Part shown: in pieces, positions 19,244 through 27,930 of the stretch
Position numbering within the stretch: position 1 is the stretch's first letter
How the letters are laid out: the number at the start of each line of letters is the position of its first letter
Source of the DNA: Escherichia hormaechei_A
GTDB lineage: Bacteria > Pseudomonadota > Gammaproteobacteria > Enterobacterales > Enterobacteriaceae
Length of the DNA: 64,000 nt
NCBI GenBank assembly: GCA_042434945.1
Contig: CP170191.1
Coordinates: forward strand, 4,464,001-4,528,000
Direction: 5' to 3'
The notes under the pieces: model-generated
The model's input: only the letters and a program-made list of their open reading frames with translations
What the model was told of the DNA's origin: nothing
The model's database searches: none
Position numbers and translations under genes: made by a program

Positions 19244-19337
19244 CCCATTGGGAGTAGTTAAGCCGGGTAGAAATCTAGGGCATCGACGCCCAATCTGTTA
19301 CACTTCTGGAACAATTTTTTGATGAGCAGGCATTGAG

Positions 19338-20093
19338 ATGGTGGATAAGTCACAAGAAACGACGCACTTTGGTTTTCAGACCGTCGCGAAGGAACAAAAA
19401 GCGGATATGGTCGCCCACGTTTTCCATTCCGTGGCATCAAAATACGATGTCATGAATGATTTGATGTCATTTGGTATTCATCGTTTGTGGAAGCGATTCA
19501 CGATTGATTGCAGCGGCGTACGCCGTGGGCAGACCGTGCTGGATCTGGCTGGTGGCACCGGCGACCTGACAGCGAAATTCTCCCGCCTGGTCGGAGAAAC
19601 TGGCAAAGTGGTCCTTGCTGATATCAATGAATCCATGCTCAAAATGGGCCGCGAGAAGCTGCGTAATATCGGTGTGATTGGCAACGTTGAGTATGTTCAG
19701 GCGAACGCTGAGGCGCTGCCGTTCCCGGATAACACCTTTGATTGCATCACCATTTCGTTTGGTCTGCGTAACGTCACCGACAAAGATAAAGCACTGCGTT
19801 CAATGTATCGCGTGCTGAAACCCGGCGGCCGCCTGCTGGTGCTTGAGTTCTCGAAGCCAATTATCGAGCCGCTGAGCAAAGCCTATGATGCATACTCCTT
19901 CCATGTGCTGCCGCGTATTGGCTCACTGGTCGCGAACGACGCCGACAGCTACCGTTATCTGGCAGAATCCATCCGTATGCATCCCGATCAGGATACCCTG
20001 AAAGCCATGATGCAGGATGCCGGATTCGAAAGTGTCGACTACTACAATCTGACGGCAGGGGTTGTGGCGCTGCATCGTGGTTATAAGTTCTGA
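19338..20093 (+). CDS. ubiE: Ubiquinone/menaquinone C-methyltransferase UbiE
   Basis: A 251-residue SAM-dependent methyltransferase that adds the ring C-methyl group in both ubiquinone and menaquinone synthesis. The SAM-binding motif [15 protein letters not shown], the post-motif [14 protein letters not shown], and the UbiE signature [16 protein letters not shown] are present. First gene of ubiE-ubiJ-ubiB, with 13 bases to ubiJ. Intact and K-12-like. Confidence 0.97.
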
Positions 20094-20106
20094 CAGGAGA
20101 CCGGAA

Positions 20107-20712
20107 ATGCCTTTTAAACCTTTAGTGACGGCAGGAATTGAAAGTCTGCTCAACACCTTCCTGTATCGCTCACCCGCGCTGAAAACGGCCCGCTCGCGTC
20201 TGCTGGGTAAAGTATTGCGCGTGGAGGTAAAAGGCTTTTCGACGTCATTGATTCTGGTGTTCAGCGAACGCCAGGTTGATGTACTGGGCGAATGGGCAGG
20301 CGATGCTGACTGCACCGTTATCGCCTACGCCAGTGTGTTGCCGAAACTTCGCGATCGCCAGCAGCTTACCGCACTGATTCGCAGTGGTGAGCTGGAAGTG
20401 CAGGGCGATATTCAGGTGGTGCAAAACTTCGTTGCGCTGGCAGATCTGGCAGAGTTCGACCCTGCGGAACTGCTGGCCCCTTATACCGGTGATATCGCCG
20501 CTGAAGGAATCAGCAAAGCCATGCGCGGAGGCGCAAAGTTCCTGCATCACGGCATTAAGCGCCAGCAACGTTATGTGGCGGAAGCCATTACTGAAGAGTG
20601 GCGTATGGCACCCGGTCCGCTTGAAGTGGCCTGGTTTGCGGAAGAGACGGCTGCCGTCGAGCGTGCTGTTGATGCCCTGACCAAACGGCTGGAAAAACTG
20701 GAGGCTAAATGA
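20107..20712 (+). CDS. ubiJ: Ubiquinone biosynthesis accessory factor UbiJ (SCP2 domain)
   Basis: A 201-residue protein with an N-terminal SCP2 lipid-binding domain and a C-terminal coiled coil ending KRLEKLEAK. It is part of the soluble UbiJ-UbiK-containing complex that holds hydrophobic quinone intermediates for aerobic ubiquinone synthesis. GGAGA precedes the ATG at 20107. Its stop overlaps the ubiB start (ATGA), so the two are probably translationally coupled. In E. coli a small RNA, EsrE, has been mapped to its 3' part; nothing here tests that. Confidence 0.94.
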   Translation: MPFKPLVTAGIESLLNTFLYRSPALKTARSRLLGKVLRVEVKGFSTSLILVFSERQVDVLGEWAGDADCTVIAYASVLPKLRDRQQLTALIRSGELEVQGDIQVVQNFVALADLAEFDPAELLAPYTGDIAAEGISKAMRGGAKFLHHGIKRQQRYVAEAITEEWRMAPGPLEVAWFAEETAAVERAVDALTKRLEKLEAK

Positions 20713-22349
20713 CGCCAGGTGAAGTACGGCGCCTATATTTCATCATTCGCACTTTTTTAAGCTACGGACTTGATGAACTGATCCCCAAAATGCGTATCAC
20801 CCTGCCGCTACGGCTATGGCGATACTCATTATTCTGGATGCCAAATCGGCATAAAGACAAACTTTTAGGTGAGCGACTACGACTGGCCCTGCAAGAACTG
20901 GGGCCGGTTTGGATCAAGTTCGGGCAAATGTTATCAACCCGCCGCGATCTTTTTCCACCGCATATTGCCGATCAGCTGGCGTTATTGCAGGACAAAGTTG
21001 CTCCGTTTGATGGCAAGCTGGCGAAGCAGCAGATTGAAGCTGCAATGGGCGGCTTGCCGGTAGAAGCGTGGTTTGACGATTTTGAAATCAAGCCGCTGGC
21101 TTCTGCTTCTATCGCCCAGGTTCATACCGCGCGATTGAAATCGAATGGTAAAGAGGTGGTGATTAAAGTCATCCGCCCGGATATTTTGCCGGTTATTAAA
21201 GCGGATCTGAAACTTATCTACCGTCTGGCTCGCTGGGTGCCACGTTTGCTGCCGGATGGTCGCCGTCTGCGCCCAACCGAAGTGGTGCGCGAGTACGAAA
21301 AGACATTGATTGATGAACTGAATTTGCTGCGGGAATCTGCCAACGCCATTCAGCTTCGGCGCAATTTTGAAGACAGCCCGATGCTCTACATCCCGGAAGT
21401 TTACCCTGACTATTGTAGTGAAGGGATGATGGTGATGGAGCGTATTTACGGCATTCCGGTGTCTGATGTTGCGACGCTGGAGAAAAACGGCACCAACATG
21501 AAATTGCTGGCGGAACGCGGCGTGCAGGTGTTCTTCACTCAGGTCTTTCGCGACAGCTTTTTCCATGCTGATATGCACCCTGGCAACATCTTCGTAAGCT
21601 ATGAACACCCGGAAAACCCGAAATATATCGGCATTGATTGCGGGATTGTTGGCTCGCTAAACAAAGAAGATAAACGCTATCTGGCGGAAAACTTTATCGC
21701 CTTCTTTAATCGCGACTATCGCAAAGTGGCAGAGCTACACGTCGATTCTGGTTGGGTGCCACCAGATACCAACGTTGAAGAGTTCGAATTTGCCATTCGT
21801 ACGGTCTGTGAACCTATCTTTGAGAAACCGCTGGCCGAAATTTCGTTTGGACATGTACTGTTAAATCTGTTTAATACGGCGCGTCGCTTCAATATGGAAG
21901 TGCAGCCGCAACTGGTGTTACTCCAGAAAACCCTGCTCTACGTCGAAGGGGTAGGACGCCAGCTTTATCCGCAACTCGATTTATGGAAAACGGCGAAGCC
22001 TTTCCTGGAGTCGTGGATTAAAGATCAGGTCGGTATTCCTGCGCTGGTGAGAGCATTTAAAGAAAAAGCGCCGTTCTGGGTCGAAAAAATGCCAGAACTG
22101 CCTGAACTGGTTTACGACAGTTTGCGCCAGGGCAAGTATTTACAGCACAGTGTTGATAAGATTGCCCGCGAGCTTCAGTCAAATCACGTACGTCAGGGAC
22201 AATCGCGTTATTTTCTCGGAATTGGCGCTACGTTAGTATTAAGTGGCACATTCTTGTTGGTCAGCCGACCTGAATGGGGGCTGATGCCCGGCTGGTTAAT
22301 GGCAGGTGGTCTGATCGCTTGGTTTGTCGGTTGGCGCAAAACACGCTGA
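20709..22349 (+). CDS. ubiB: Ubiquinone biosynthesis ATPase-like kinase UbiB
   Basis: A 546-residue member of the ABC1/ADCK/UbiB atypical kinase family needed for ubiquinone synthesis. The family's KxGQ motif is in IKFGQMLSTRRD. The Ala-rich replacement for a P-loop is in PLASASIAQVHTA, with the Lys in VVIKVIRP. FHADMHPGN and GIDCGIVG carry the catalytic and metal residues. Two hydrophobic helices at the C-terminus (FLGIGATLVLSGTFLL, and GWLMAGGLIAWFVGW) anchor it in the inner membrane. Intact and K-12-like. Confidence 0.97.
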   Translation: MTPGEVRRLYFIIRTFLSYGLDELIPKMRITLPLRLWRYSLFWMPNRHKDKLLGERLRLALQELGPVWIKFGQMLSTRRDLFPPHIADQLALLQDKVAPFDGKLAKQQIEAAMGGLPVEAWFDDFEIKPLASASIAQVHTARLKSNGKEVVIKVIRPDILPVIKADLKLIYRLARWVPRLLPDGRRLRPTEVVREYEKTLIDELNLLRESANAIQLRRNFEDSPMLYIPEVYPDYCSEGMMVMERIYGIPVSDVATLEKNGTNMKLLAERGVQVFFTQVFRDSFFHADMHPGNIFVSYEHPENPKYIGIDCGIVGSLNKEDKRYLAENFIAFFNRDYRKVAELHVDSGWVPPDTNVEEFEFAIRTVCEPIFEKPLAEISFGHVLLNLFNTARRFNMEVQPQLVLLQKTLLYVEGVGRQLYPQLDLWKTAKPFLESWIKDQVGIPALVRAFKEKAPFWVEKMPELPELVYDSLRQGKYLQHSVDKIARELQSNHVRQGQSRYFLGIGATLVLSGTFLLVSRPEWGLMPGWLMAGGLIAWFVGWRKTR

Positions 22350-22427
22350 TTTTTTCATCGCTCAAGGCGGGCCGTGTAACGTATAATGCGGCCTTGTTTA
22401 ATCATCATCTACCACAGAGGAACATGT

Positions 22428-22697
22428 ATGGGTGGTATCAGTATTTGGCAGTTATTGATTATTGCCGTCATCGTTGTACTGCTTTTTGGCACCAAAAAGC
22501 TCGGCTCCATCGGTTCCGATCTTGGTGCGTCGATCAAAGGCTTTAAAAAAGCAATGAGCGATGATGAACCAAAGCAGGATAAAACCAGTCAGGATGCTGA
22601 TTTTACTGCGAAAACTATCGCCGATAAGCAGGCGGATACGAATCAGGAACAGGCTAAAACAGAAGACGCGAAGCGCCACGATAAAGAGCAGGTGTAA
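22428..22697 (+). CDS. tatA: Twin-arginine translocase subunit TatA
   Basis: An 89-residue pore-forming subunit of the Tat system, which exports folded proteins. It has an N-terminal membrane helix (ISIWQLLIIAVIVVLLF), the hinge FGTKKL, an amphipathic helix (GSDLGASIKGFKKAM) and a polar tail. ACAGAGGA precedes the ATG at 22428. First gene of tatABC(D). Intact and K-12-like. Confidence 0.97.
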   Translation: MGGISIWQLLIIAVIVVLLFGTKKLGSIGSDLGASIKGFKKAMSDDEPKQDKTSQDADFTAKTIADKQADTNQEQAKTEDAKRHDKEQV

Positions 22698-22700
22698 TCC

Positions 22701-23216
22701 GTGTTTGATATCGGTTTTAGCGAACTGCTATTGGTGTTCATCATCGGCCTCGTCGTTCTGGGGCCGCAACGACTGCCTGTGGCGGTAAAAACGGTAGCGG
22801 GCTGGATTCGCGCGTTGCGTTCACTGGCGACAACGGTGCAGAACGAACTGACCCAGGAGTTAAAACTCCAGGAGTTTCAGGACAGTCTGAAAAAGGTTGA
22901 AAAGGCGAGCCTCACTAACCTGACGCCCGAACTGAAAGCGTCGATGGATGAATTACGCCAGGCCGCGGAGTCGATGAAGCGTTCCTACGTTGCAAACGAT
23001 CCTGAAAAGGCGAGCGATGAAGCGCACACCATCCATAACCCGGTGGTGAAAGACAATGAAGCTGCGCATGAAGGCGTAACGCCTGCTGCTGCACAAACGC
23101 AGGCCAGTTCGCCGGAACAGAAGCCAGAAACCACGCCAGAGTCGGTGGTAAAACCTGCTGCGGACGCTGAACCGAAAACCGCTGCACCTTCCCCTTCGTC
23201 GAGTGATAAACCGTAA
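22701..23216 (+). CDS. tatB: Twin-arginine translocase subunit TatB
   Basis: A 171-residue subunit that binds Tat signal peptides together with TatC. It has an N-terminal helix ([17 protein letters not shown] with the conserved Glu at position 8), an amphipathic helix, and a long Ala/Pro/Glu-rich tail. GTG start three bases after the tatA stop. Intact and K-12-like. Confidence 0.97.
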
Positions 23217-23218
23217 AC

Positions 23219-23995
23219 ATGTCTGTAGAAGATACTCAACCGCTTATCACGCATCTGATTGAGCTGCGTAAGCGTCTGCTGAACTGCATTATCGCGGTGA
23301 TCGTGATATTCCTGTGTCTGGTCTATTTCGCCAATGACATCTATCACCTGGTATCCGCGCCATTGATCAAGCAGTTGCCGCAAGGTTCAACGATGATCGC
23401 CACCGACGTGGCCTCGCCGTTCTTTACGCCGATCAAGCTGACCTTTATGGTGTCGCTGATTCTGTCAGCGCCGGTGATTCTCTATCAGGTGTGGGCATTT
23501 ATCGCCCCAGCGCTGTATAAGCATGAACGTCGCCTGGTGGTGCCGTTGCTGGTTTCCAGCTCTCTGCTGTTTTATATCGGTATGGCGTTCGCCTACTTTG
23601 TGGTCTTTCCGCTGGCATTTGGCTTCCTTGCCAATACCGCGCCGGAAGGGGTACAGGTATCCACCGACATCGCCAGTTATTTAAGCTTCGTTATGGCGTT
23701 GTTTATGGCGTTTGGTGTCTCCTTTGAAGTGCCTGTGGCAATTGTGCTGCTGTGCTGGATGGGGATTACCTCGCCAGAAGACTTACGCAAAAAACGCCCG
23801 TATGTGCTGGTTGGTGCATTCGTTGTCGGGATGCTGCTGACACCGCCGGATGTCTTCTCGCAAACGCTGTTGGCGATCCCGATGTACTGTCTGTTTGAAA
23901 TCGGTGTCTTCTTCTCACGCTTTTACGTTGGTAAAGGGCGAAATCGGGAAGAGGAAAACGACGCTGAAGCAGAAAGCGAAAAAACTGAAGAATAA
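23219..23995 (+). CDS. tatC: Twin-arginine translocase subunit TatC
   Basis: A 258-residue inner-membrane protein with six helices, the core receptor for the twin-arginine signal. Family landmarks are [10 protein letters not shown] near the N-terminus, [23 protein letters not shown], and [12 protein letters not shown]. An acidic tail ends SEKTEE. It matches K-12 TatC as remembered throughout. The next gene, tatD, is of the diverged type, so a species switch lies within about 60 bases of its end. Confidence 0.97.
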
Positions 23996-24000
23996 ATTCA

Positions 24001-24018
24001 ACCGCCCGTCAGGGCGGT
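24001..24018 (+). terminator. Hairpin between tatC and tatD
   Basis: Stem ACCGCCC / GGGCGGT with loop GTCA, followed only by TGTCAT. It has the form of a weak terminator or attenuator that would lower tatD expression relative to tatABC. Confidence 0.55.
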
Positions 24019-24036
24019 TGTCATATGGAGTACAGG

Positions 24037-24819
24037 ATGTTTGATATCGGCGTTAATTTGACCAGTTCGCAATTTGCGAAAGACCGTGATGATGTTGTAG
24101 CGCGCGCTTTTGACGCCGGCGTGGGTGGGCTGCTACTGACGGGAACGAATCTGCATGAGAGTGAGCAGGCACGGCAGCTGGCGCAACGCTATCAACACTG
24201 CTGGTCCACCGCAGGCGTGCATCCTCATGACAGCAGCCAGTGGACGCATGAAAGCGCTGAGGCGCTTCATCGTCTGGCACAAACGCCAGAAGTGGTTGCC
24301 ATTGGCGAATGCGGGCTTGATTTCAACCGTAACTTCTCGACGCCTGAAGAGCAGGAGAAGGCATTTACCGCCCAGCTCGCGCTGGCAGCAGAGCTGGAGA
24401 TGCCGGTGTTTATGCACTGTCGCGATGCGCATGAACGTTTTATGGCGCTACTGGAACCCTGGCTGGAGAAACTGCCGGGCGCGGTGTTGCACTGCTTTAC
24501 GGGCTCCCGTCAGGAAGCGCTGGATTGCCTGAACCGCGGGCTGTATTTGGGTATCACGGGCTGGGTCTGCGATGAGCGTCGTGGGCTGGAACTGCGTGAG
24601 CTGTTACCCGTTATCCCGGCCGATCGTTTGCTGCTGGAAACGGATGCGCCGTATCTGTTGCCCCGGGATATGCAGCCCAAACCGCCATCACGACGTAATG
24701 AACCGGCCTACCTGGGGCATATTGCTGAGCGAGTGGCGCACTGGCGCGGAGAAGATGCCCAGTGGCTGGCAGCACAAACCGATGATAACGTGCGTCGTCT
24801 GTTCGGCGTGCAGTTCTAA
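24037..24819 (+). CDS. tatD: 3'-5' DNA/RNA exonuclease TatD
   Basis: A 260-residue metal-dependent TIM-barrel hydrolase. It is a single-strand-preferring 3'-5' exonuclease linked to repair of oxidative damage; it is not needed for Tat transport. Metal and active-site motifs are FDIGVNL, STAGVHPHD, IGECGLDFNRN, FMHCRDAHER, VLHCFTG and LLLETDAPYLLP. GGAG precedes ATG 24037; an in-frame ATG four codons earlier would place this site within the coding sequence. It differs from remembered K-12 TatD at many positions (for example EALHRLAQTPEVV), so it is in the diverged component. Its stop overlaps convergent rfaH by four bases. Confidence 0.95.
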   Translation: MFDIGVNLTSSQFAKDRDDVVARAFDAGVGGLLLTGTNLHESEQARQLAQRYQHCWSTAGVHPHDSSQWTHESAEALHRLAQTPEVVAIGECGLDFNRNFSTPEEQEKAFTAQLALAAELEMPVFMHCRDAHERFMALLEPWLEKLPGAVLHCFTGSRQEALDCLNRGLYLGITGWVCDERRGLELRELLPVIPADRLLLETDAPYLLPRDMQPKPPSRRNEPAYLGHIAERVAHWRGEDAQWLAAQTDDNVRRLFGVQF

Positions 24820-25307
24820 ACTTTGCGGAAATCGGTGTTTTTAACGCTCTGCAACACCTCTTTGTTCAGCAGGTTGAGCAGCAGCATGGAGCGCGCTTCA
24901 CCGTCCGGCTCAGCGAAGATGGCCTGTAACCCTTCAAAGGCGCCTTCGGTGATCACCACGCTGTCGCCGGCATAAGGGGTTTCCGGATCGGTAATATCTT
25001 CAGGCTGCTGGTAGACAGAAAGCTGATGAATAACCGATGACGGTACTCTTGCCGGATGGGCGCCAAAACGCACAAAATGGCTGACGCCGCGCGTGGCGCT
25101 GATCGTCGTGGTGTGGATCACTTCGGGGTCGAACTCGACGAACAGATAGTTCGGGAACAGAGGCTCACTGACGGTCGTGCGTCTTCCACGCTGCATTTTT
25201 TCAAGCGTGATCACGGGTGTCAGGCAGTTAACAGACTGACGTTCAAGATGTTCCTGCGCGCGCTGAAGTTGCCCGCGTTTGCAATACAGTAAATACCAGG
25301 CCTGCAT
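24816..25307 (-). CDS. rfaH: Transcription antiterminator RfaH
   Basis: A 163-residue NusG paralogue that is recruited at ops elements and prevents Rho termination in LPS, capsule and other long operons. The NGN domain (MQAWYLLYCKRGQLQRAQEHLE ... EPLFPNYLFVEFDPE) is followed by a linker and the fold-switching C-terminal domain ending TDFRKV. It is one residue longer than E. coli RfaH as I recall it (YQQPEDITDPETPY region) and clearly diverged. Intact and convergent with tatD. Confidence 0.95.
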   Translation of the reverse strand: MQAWYLLYCKRGQLQRAQEHLERQSVNCLTPVITLEKMQRGRRTTVSEPLFPNYLFVEFDPEVIHTTTISATRGVSHFVRFGAHPARVPSSVIHQLSVYQQPEDITDPETPYAGDSVVITEGAFEGLQAIFAEPDGEARSMLLLNLLNKEVLQSVKNTDFRKV

Positions 25308-25476
25308 AATCACTCTTCCCATTGTTCGGGGCGCAAGCATACCAAAACCCTGGCGGGATCGCTAAGGTGATTATAATGGCGAAAAAGAGAGTAAGTCGTG
25401 GAAGTTCACGCTAATTTAACAAAATTACAGCATCACGCGGTCTTACGCCGTATAATGAAGCGCTTACAGAGAGGCC

Positions 25477-26973
25477 ATGATTAACTGCATGAAATACCAC
25501 GATTTACGCGACTTCCTGACGCTGCTTGAACAGCAGGGTGAGCTAAAACGTATCACGCTCCCGTGGATCCGCATCTGGAAATCACTGAAATTGCTGACCG
25601 CACTTTGCGTGCCGGTGGGCCTGCGCTGTTGTTCGAAAACCCCTAAAGGCTACTCAATGCCGGTGCTGTGCAACCTGTTCGGTACGCCAAAGCGCGTGGC
25701 GATGGGCATGGGGCAGGAAGATGTTTCGGCGCTGCGTGAAGTTGGTAAATTATTGGCGTTTCTGAAAGAGCCGGAGCCGCCAAAAGGTTTCCGCGACCTG
25801 TTTGATAAACTGCCGCAGTTTAAGCAAGTATTGAACATGCCGACAAAGCGGCTGCGTGGTGCGCCCTGCCAACAAAAATCGTCTCTGGCGATGACGTCGA
25901 TCTCAATCGCATTCCCATTATGACCTGCTGGCCGGAAGATGCCGCACCGCTGATTACCTGGGGGCTGACAGTGACGCGCGGCCCGCATAAAGAGCGGCAG
26001 AATCTGGGCATTTATCGCCAGCAGCTGATTGGTAAAAACAAACTGATTATGCGCTGGCTGTCGCATCGCGGCGGCGCGCTGGATTATCAGGAGTGGTGTG
26101 CGGCGCATCCGGGCGAACGTTTCCCGGTTTCTGTGGCGCTGGGTGCCGATCCTGCCACGATTCTCGGTGCAGTCACCCCCCGTTCCGGATACGCTTTCAG
26201 AGTATGCGTTTGCCGGATTGCTACGCGGCACCAAAACCGAAGTAGTAAAGTGTATTTCCAATGACCTCGAAGTGCCAGCCAGTGCCGAAAATCGTCCTGG
26301 AAGGGTATATCGATCCTGGTGAGATGGCGCCGGAAGGGCCGTATGGTGACCACACAGGTTACTATAATGAAGTCGATAGTTTCCCGGTGTTTACCGTGAC
26401 GCATATTACCCAGCTGAGATGCGATTTACCATTCCACCCTATACGGGCGTCCGCCAGATGAGCCCGCGGTACTGGGCGTGGCGTTGAACGAAGTGTTTGT
26501 AACCGATTCTGCAAAAACAGTTCCGGAAATTGTCGATTTTTACCTGCCGCCGGAAGGCTGTTCTTATCGTCTGGCGGTAGTGACGATCAAAAAACAGTAC
26601 GCCGGACACGCGAAGCGCGTCATGATGGGCGTCTGGTCGTTCTTACGCCAGTTTATGTACACTAAATTTGTGATCGTTTGCGATGATGACGTCAACGCAC
26701 GCGACTGGAACGATGTGATTTGGGCGATTACCACCCGTATGGACCCGGCGCGGGATTACTGTTCTGGTAGAAAATACGCCTATTGATTATCTGGATTTTG
26801 CCTCGCCTGTCTCCGGGCTGGGTTCAAAAATGGGGCTGGATGCCACGAATAAATGGCCGGGGGAAACCCAGCGTGAATGGGGACGTCCCATCAAAAAAGA
26901 TCCTGCCGTGACCGCGCGAATTGACGCGATCTGGGACGAGCTGGCCATAATGAATAACGGTAAGGCAGAATAA
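25477..26973 (+). pseudogene. ubiD: 3-octaprenyl-4-hydroxybenzoate decarboxylase UbiD, heavily frameshifted
   Basis: UbiD is the prenylated-FMN decarboxylase of ubiquinone synthesis; the intact protein is about 497 residues. Fragments in all three frames line up in order with the known protein: MKYHDLRDFLTLLEQQG, KGYSMPVLCNLFGTPKRVAMG, TCWPEDAAPLITWGLTVTRG, EMAPEGPYGDHTGYYNE and SKMGLDATNKWPGET. At least nine single-base gains or losses separate them, near 25565, 25643, 25870, 26178, 26293, 26410-26450, 26508, 26532 and 26757. The 3' end (DPAVTARIDAIWDELAIMNNGKAE) is of the diverged type; the broken part is K-12-like. The density points to poor sequence quality. The start could also be ATG 25489. 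Confidence 0.9.
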
Positions 26974-27012
26974 GACCGTTTAGCCCCCTAGACTTCCCGA
27001 CAGAGAGAGCGA

Positions 27013-27714
27013 ATGACAACCTTAAGCTGTAAAGTGACGTCGGTAGATGCTATTACCGACACCGTATATCGCGTCCGTTTGGTTCCTGAAGCGGCATTCT
27101 CATTCCGTGCCGGTCAGTACCTGATGGTCGTGATGGACGAGCGTGATAAGCGTCCTTTCTCTATGGCCTCAACGCCAGCAGAGAAGGAATTTATTGAGCT
27201 GCATATTGGTGCGTCTGAGCTTAACCTGTACGCGATGGCCGTGATGGACCGCATCCTGAAAGAGCGTGAAATCGTGGTCGATATTCCTCATGGCGAGGCC
27301 TGGCTGCGTGAAGACGAAGACCGTCCGCTGATCCTGATTGCCGGTGGCACGGGCTTCTCTTATGTTCGCTCTATTCTGCTGACCGCGCTGGCGCGCAACC
27401 CGAATCGCGATATCACCATCTACTGGGGCGGCCGTGAAGAGAAGCATCTTTACGATCTGTCTGAGCTGGAAGCGCTGAGCGTAAATCATCCAAACCTGCG
27501 CATCGAGCCGGTTGTCGAGCAGCCGGAAGAGGGCTGGCGCGGGCGCAGCGGTACGGTACTGACTGCGGTATTGCAGGATCACGGGACGCTGGCCGGGCAC
27601 GACATCTATATTGCCGGTCGCTTTGAAATGGCAAAAATTGCCCGCGACCTGTTCTGCAACGAGCGTGACGCGCGGGAAGATCGTCTGTTTGGCGATGCGT
27701 TTGCGTTTATCTGA
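27013..27714 (+). CDS. fre: NAD(P)H-flavin reductase Fre
   Basis: A 233-residue flavin reductase of the ferredoxin-NADP+ reductase family. It reduces free FMN, FAD and riboflavin with NAD(P)H and supports ribonucleotide reductase activation and iron reduction. The flavin-binding segment RPFSMAST, the nucleotide-binding ILIAGGTGFSYVRSI, YWGGREEKHLYD, and the terminal FGDAFAFI are visible. It is diverged from K-12 Fre but intact. In E. coli fre is followed by fadA; here a terminator and an ABC-F gene follow. Confidence 0.96.
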   Translation: MTTLSCKVTSVDAITDTVYRVRLVPEAAFSFRAGQYLMVVMDERDKRPFSMASTPAEKEFIELHIGASELNLYAMAVMDRILKEREIVVDIPHGEAWLREDEDRPLILIAGGTGFSYVRSILLTALARNPNRDITIYWGGREEKHLYDLSELEALSVNHPNLRIEPVVEQPEEGWRGRSGTVLTAVLQDHGTLAGHDIYIAGRFEMAKIARDLFCNERDAREDRLFGDAFAFI

Positions 27715-27721
27715 TTGAGAG

Positions 27722-27742
27722 ACCCGCTTCGGCGGGTTTTTT
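27722..27742 (+). terminator. Terminator after fre
   Basis: Stem ACCCGC / GCGGGT with a TTCG tetraloop, followed by TTTTT. Confidence 0.9.
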
Positions 27743-27845
27743 ACGCTCGGGCATTAGCCTGGTGAAAATTTAACCTTGAAATGGGCGGCGCATTGCCGTT
27801 ATTCTTGTTCCCGTTAAATTTCGCCCTCAGGAGCGCCCCCCAAAA

Positions 27846-27930
27846 ATGAACAAACACGACTGATGAATTTCGATCCTTGCTCAACGCACCGCGTCGGCAG
27901 GGGATGTTTTGATTTCATTCAGGAGTGCTT
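27846..27930 (+). promoter_or_regulatory. Leader with two tiny overlapping ORFs before the ABC-F gene
   Basis: ATG at 27846 opens a five-codon frame MNKHD ending in TGA. That stop overlaps a second ATG (27863) by one base, in the form TGATG. The second frame (MNFDPCSTHRVGRGCFD...) reads on past the ABC-F start in another frame. Antibiotic-responsive ABC-F genes are often controlled by leader peptides, but neither small frame has a strong ribosome-binding site, so function is only a possibility. Confidence 0.25.
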
